This document shows, one piece after another, positions 29,515-30,533 of a stretch of DNA of 30,533 bases; positions within the stretch are counted from its first letter, which is position 1, and every line of letters starts with the position of its first letter. Under the pieces are notes generated by a model. That model saw only the letters and a program-made list of their open reading frames with translations. It ran no database searches and was not told the DNA's origin. Made by a program: the position numbers and the translations under genes. This stretch comes from RGIG2206 sp045648425 (GTDB lineage: Bacteria; Bacillota; Clostridia; Oscillospirales; Acutalibacteraceae). The stretch is taken from contig JAZRNV010000035.1 of the NCBI GenBank assembly GCA_045648425.1, positions 1 to 30,533 of the forward strand, given 5' to 3'.

Positions 29515-30533
29515 TTATACCTCCTCATAAACAATTTTATTTACTGCATTAATATAAGCGCGTATACTTGCGCCGATAATGTCAGTAGAGATTCCGTTTC
29601 CTGAATAAAGCTTACCGTTGGCGCGAAGTTTAACCAAAGCGGAACCCATTGCTTCACGGCCTTCAGTGATTGACTGAATCTGAAAATCATCGAGTTCATA
29701 ATTGTGGCCAATAATTTGACCTATAGCCATAAATGCAGCGTCAACAGGACCGTCACCTATACTGAAGCCCTGCATCTCTTTGCCGTCTTTTTCAACGGTA
29801 ATTTGAGCAGTTGCAGGAATTATGTTGCCGTTATTAATAACATAGCTGATAAGTTTATAGGTTGCAGGAACCTGCAATGCAACACTGGCTACAATGGCAT
29901 CCAATTCTTTTGCACCAACGCTCTTTTTGGATGCTACACGCAAAAACTCTTCAAATACCTTTGCAACATCTTCCTCATTTAAGTCATATCCGAGCTTTGA
30001 TACTGCTGCAATTACAGATGCCTGATCATCGTTTGAATCAAGCATAATGCCTTCTACATTGGGTGTAAGCGCTGTTACAACCGATTTATTCTCTTTGGCG
30101 TTTTTGCTGACCCAAGCTATTTGCTTAATAATTCTGTTTAACTGAGTAAAGCACAATCCTGTGGTAAAGTTATAGCTTTCACCGCAGTTTTTAACGATTG
30201 TAGCAAAGGTTTCTAAAGATATATTATCGTTTCCAACGGAGGTTTTTACATAATTTATTCCGGCTTTAACAGAAAGAATTGCCTGCGCGCCTGCAAAACC
30301 GTTTTTGTTCTCGCAAAATACACCGATTTCAACCGAAGAAGATGAAACAATTTTAGATACAAATTCTGCAAAATCATCAGGAAGCATTTGACCTGCGTTA
30401 TCACAGAGTGTTATTAAAGTTGCGCCTGCTTCAACTGCAGATGCAATAGCATCAGATAAGAAGTCAGCTTCAGCTCTTGTGGCGTCAAAAGCGCAAAATT
30501 CGACATCTTCGCACTTTTCTTTAGCGCGACTAA
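29515..30533 (-). CDS. LeuA-like protein (HMGL-like barrel + isopropylmalate synthase regulatory domain), partial, degenerate metal site
   Basis: The frame is open to the window edge; 338 C-terminal residues are visible. The first part matches the end of an HMGL-like DRE-TIM barrel (VEFCAFDATRAEADFLSDAI, GATLITLCDNAGQMLPDDF). The last 130 residues match the LeuA allosteric domain (AQITVEKDGKEMQGFSIGDG, PVDAAFMAIGQIIG, LVKLRANGKLYSGNGIST). The segment that should carry the metal-binding HxHND motif reads IGVFCENKNGFAGAQ, lacking both histidines and the Asp, and the GxGERAGN loop reads SVGNDN. So it may not be a working 2-isopropylmalate or citramalate synthase, or it may have changed chemistry. 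The N-terminal DRE motif is outside the window. It is the first visible gene of the operon with the ligase fusion and the amidohydrolase. Confidence 0.82.
   Translation of the reverse strand, partial: SRAKEKCEDVEFCAFDATRAEADFLSDAIASAVEAGATLITLCDNAGQMLPDDFAEFVSKIVSSSSVEIGVFCENKNGFAGAQAILSVKAGINYVKTSVGNDNISLETFATIVKNCGESYNFTTGLCFTQLNRIIKQIAWVSKNAKENKSVVTALTPNVEGIMLDSNDDQASVIAAVSKLGYDLNEEDVAKVFEEFLRVASKKSVGAKELDAIVASVALQVPATYKLISYVINNGNIIPATAQITVEKDGKEMQGFSIGDGPVDAAFMAIGQIIGHNYELDDFQIQSITEGREAMGSALVKLRANGKLYSGNGISTDIIGASIRAYINAVNKIVYEEV

Noticed and set aside
1..30533. CRISPR array, tRNA or rRNA gene, prophage or toxin-antitoxin pair
   Set aside because: No regularly spaced repeats with spacers, no tRNA-like cloverleaf ending in CCA, no rRNA segments and no phage or toxin-like genes were seen on reading both strands.

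Overview
This window looks like a chromosomal segment of a low-GC, anaerobic Firmicute of class Clostridia, probably a gut-type Oscillospirales/Ruminococcaceae relative. The case rests on several things: the dprA-topA-trmFO-plsX-rnc gene order, infC-rpmI-rplT followed by a SpoU methyltransferase, a type III glutamine synthetase next to a UPF0371 protein, strong AGGAGG ribosome sites and consensus sigma-A promoters. No tRNA, rRNA, CRISPR array, transposase or phage gene is visible. The genus assignment is inference only.

Layout. (1) 1-7.7 kb, minus strand: a tightly packed housekeeping operon reading SpoU-type RNA methyltransferase, dprA, topA, trmFO, plsX, rnc, then a radical SAM protein cut by the window edge. 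Junctions are overlaps or gaps of a few bases. (2) 7.7-9.06 kb, minus strand: infC-rpmI-rplT with a consensus promoter, an attenuator-like leader hairpin, an apparent AUU start codon for infC and an intrinsic terminator after rplT. (3) 9.07-10.9 kb: an AraC-type regulator divergent from an RraA-like protein. The two share overlapping back-to-back promoters and a 14-bp direct repeat spaced 22 bp. (4) 10.96-14.7 kb, plus strand: glnN (GS III) and a UPF0371 gene, with a strong promoter followed by an 11-bp leader hairpin and closed by a bidirectional terminator. (5) 14.7-21.4 kb, minus strand: uvrB-uvrA followed without a break by a DUF5685-like protein, a J-domain protein with a Cys-rich tail and a small membrane protein. 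(6) 21.4-22.7 kb: a rearrangement scar upstream of uvrB. It holds an orphan membrane-protein gene and a second, truncated, frameshifted copy of the uvrB 5' end that still carries a good promoter. (7) 22.7-30.5 kb: a catabolic accessory region. It has a glucarate-dehydratase-type enolase superfamily gene plus a cytoplasmic GH10 glycosidase, controlled by a divergent second AraC regulator, and a convergent operon of a LeuA-like protein, a TIM-barrel/acyl-CoA-ligase fusion and an amidohydrolase.

How the parts fit. Regions 1, 2 and 5 are core information processing, lipid initiation and DNA repair. Regions 3 and 7 look like substrate-induced carbon catabolism, and their two AraC regulators are paralogous in the N-terminal sensor as well as in the HTH. 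The most unusual content is: (a) the LeuA-like protein, whose metal-binding HxH motif is replaced, next to an AP2Ec-type TIM barrel that has also lost metal ligands and is fused to an intact-looking AMP-forming ligase; (b) the DUF5685 protein, with two Asp-rich motifs resembling class I prenyl/terpene synthases, encoded with a Cys-tailed J-protein; and (c) the uvrB duplication scar. All assignments come from reading sequence motifs; no database search was run.
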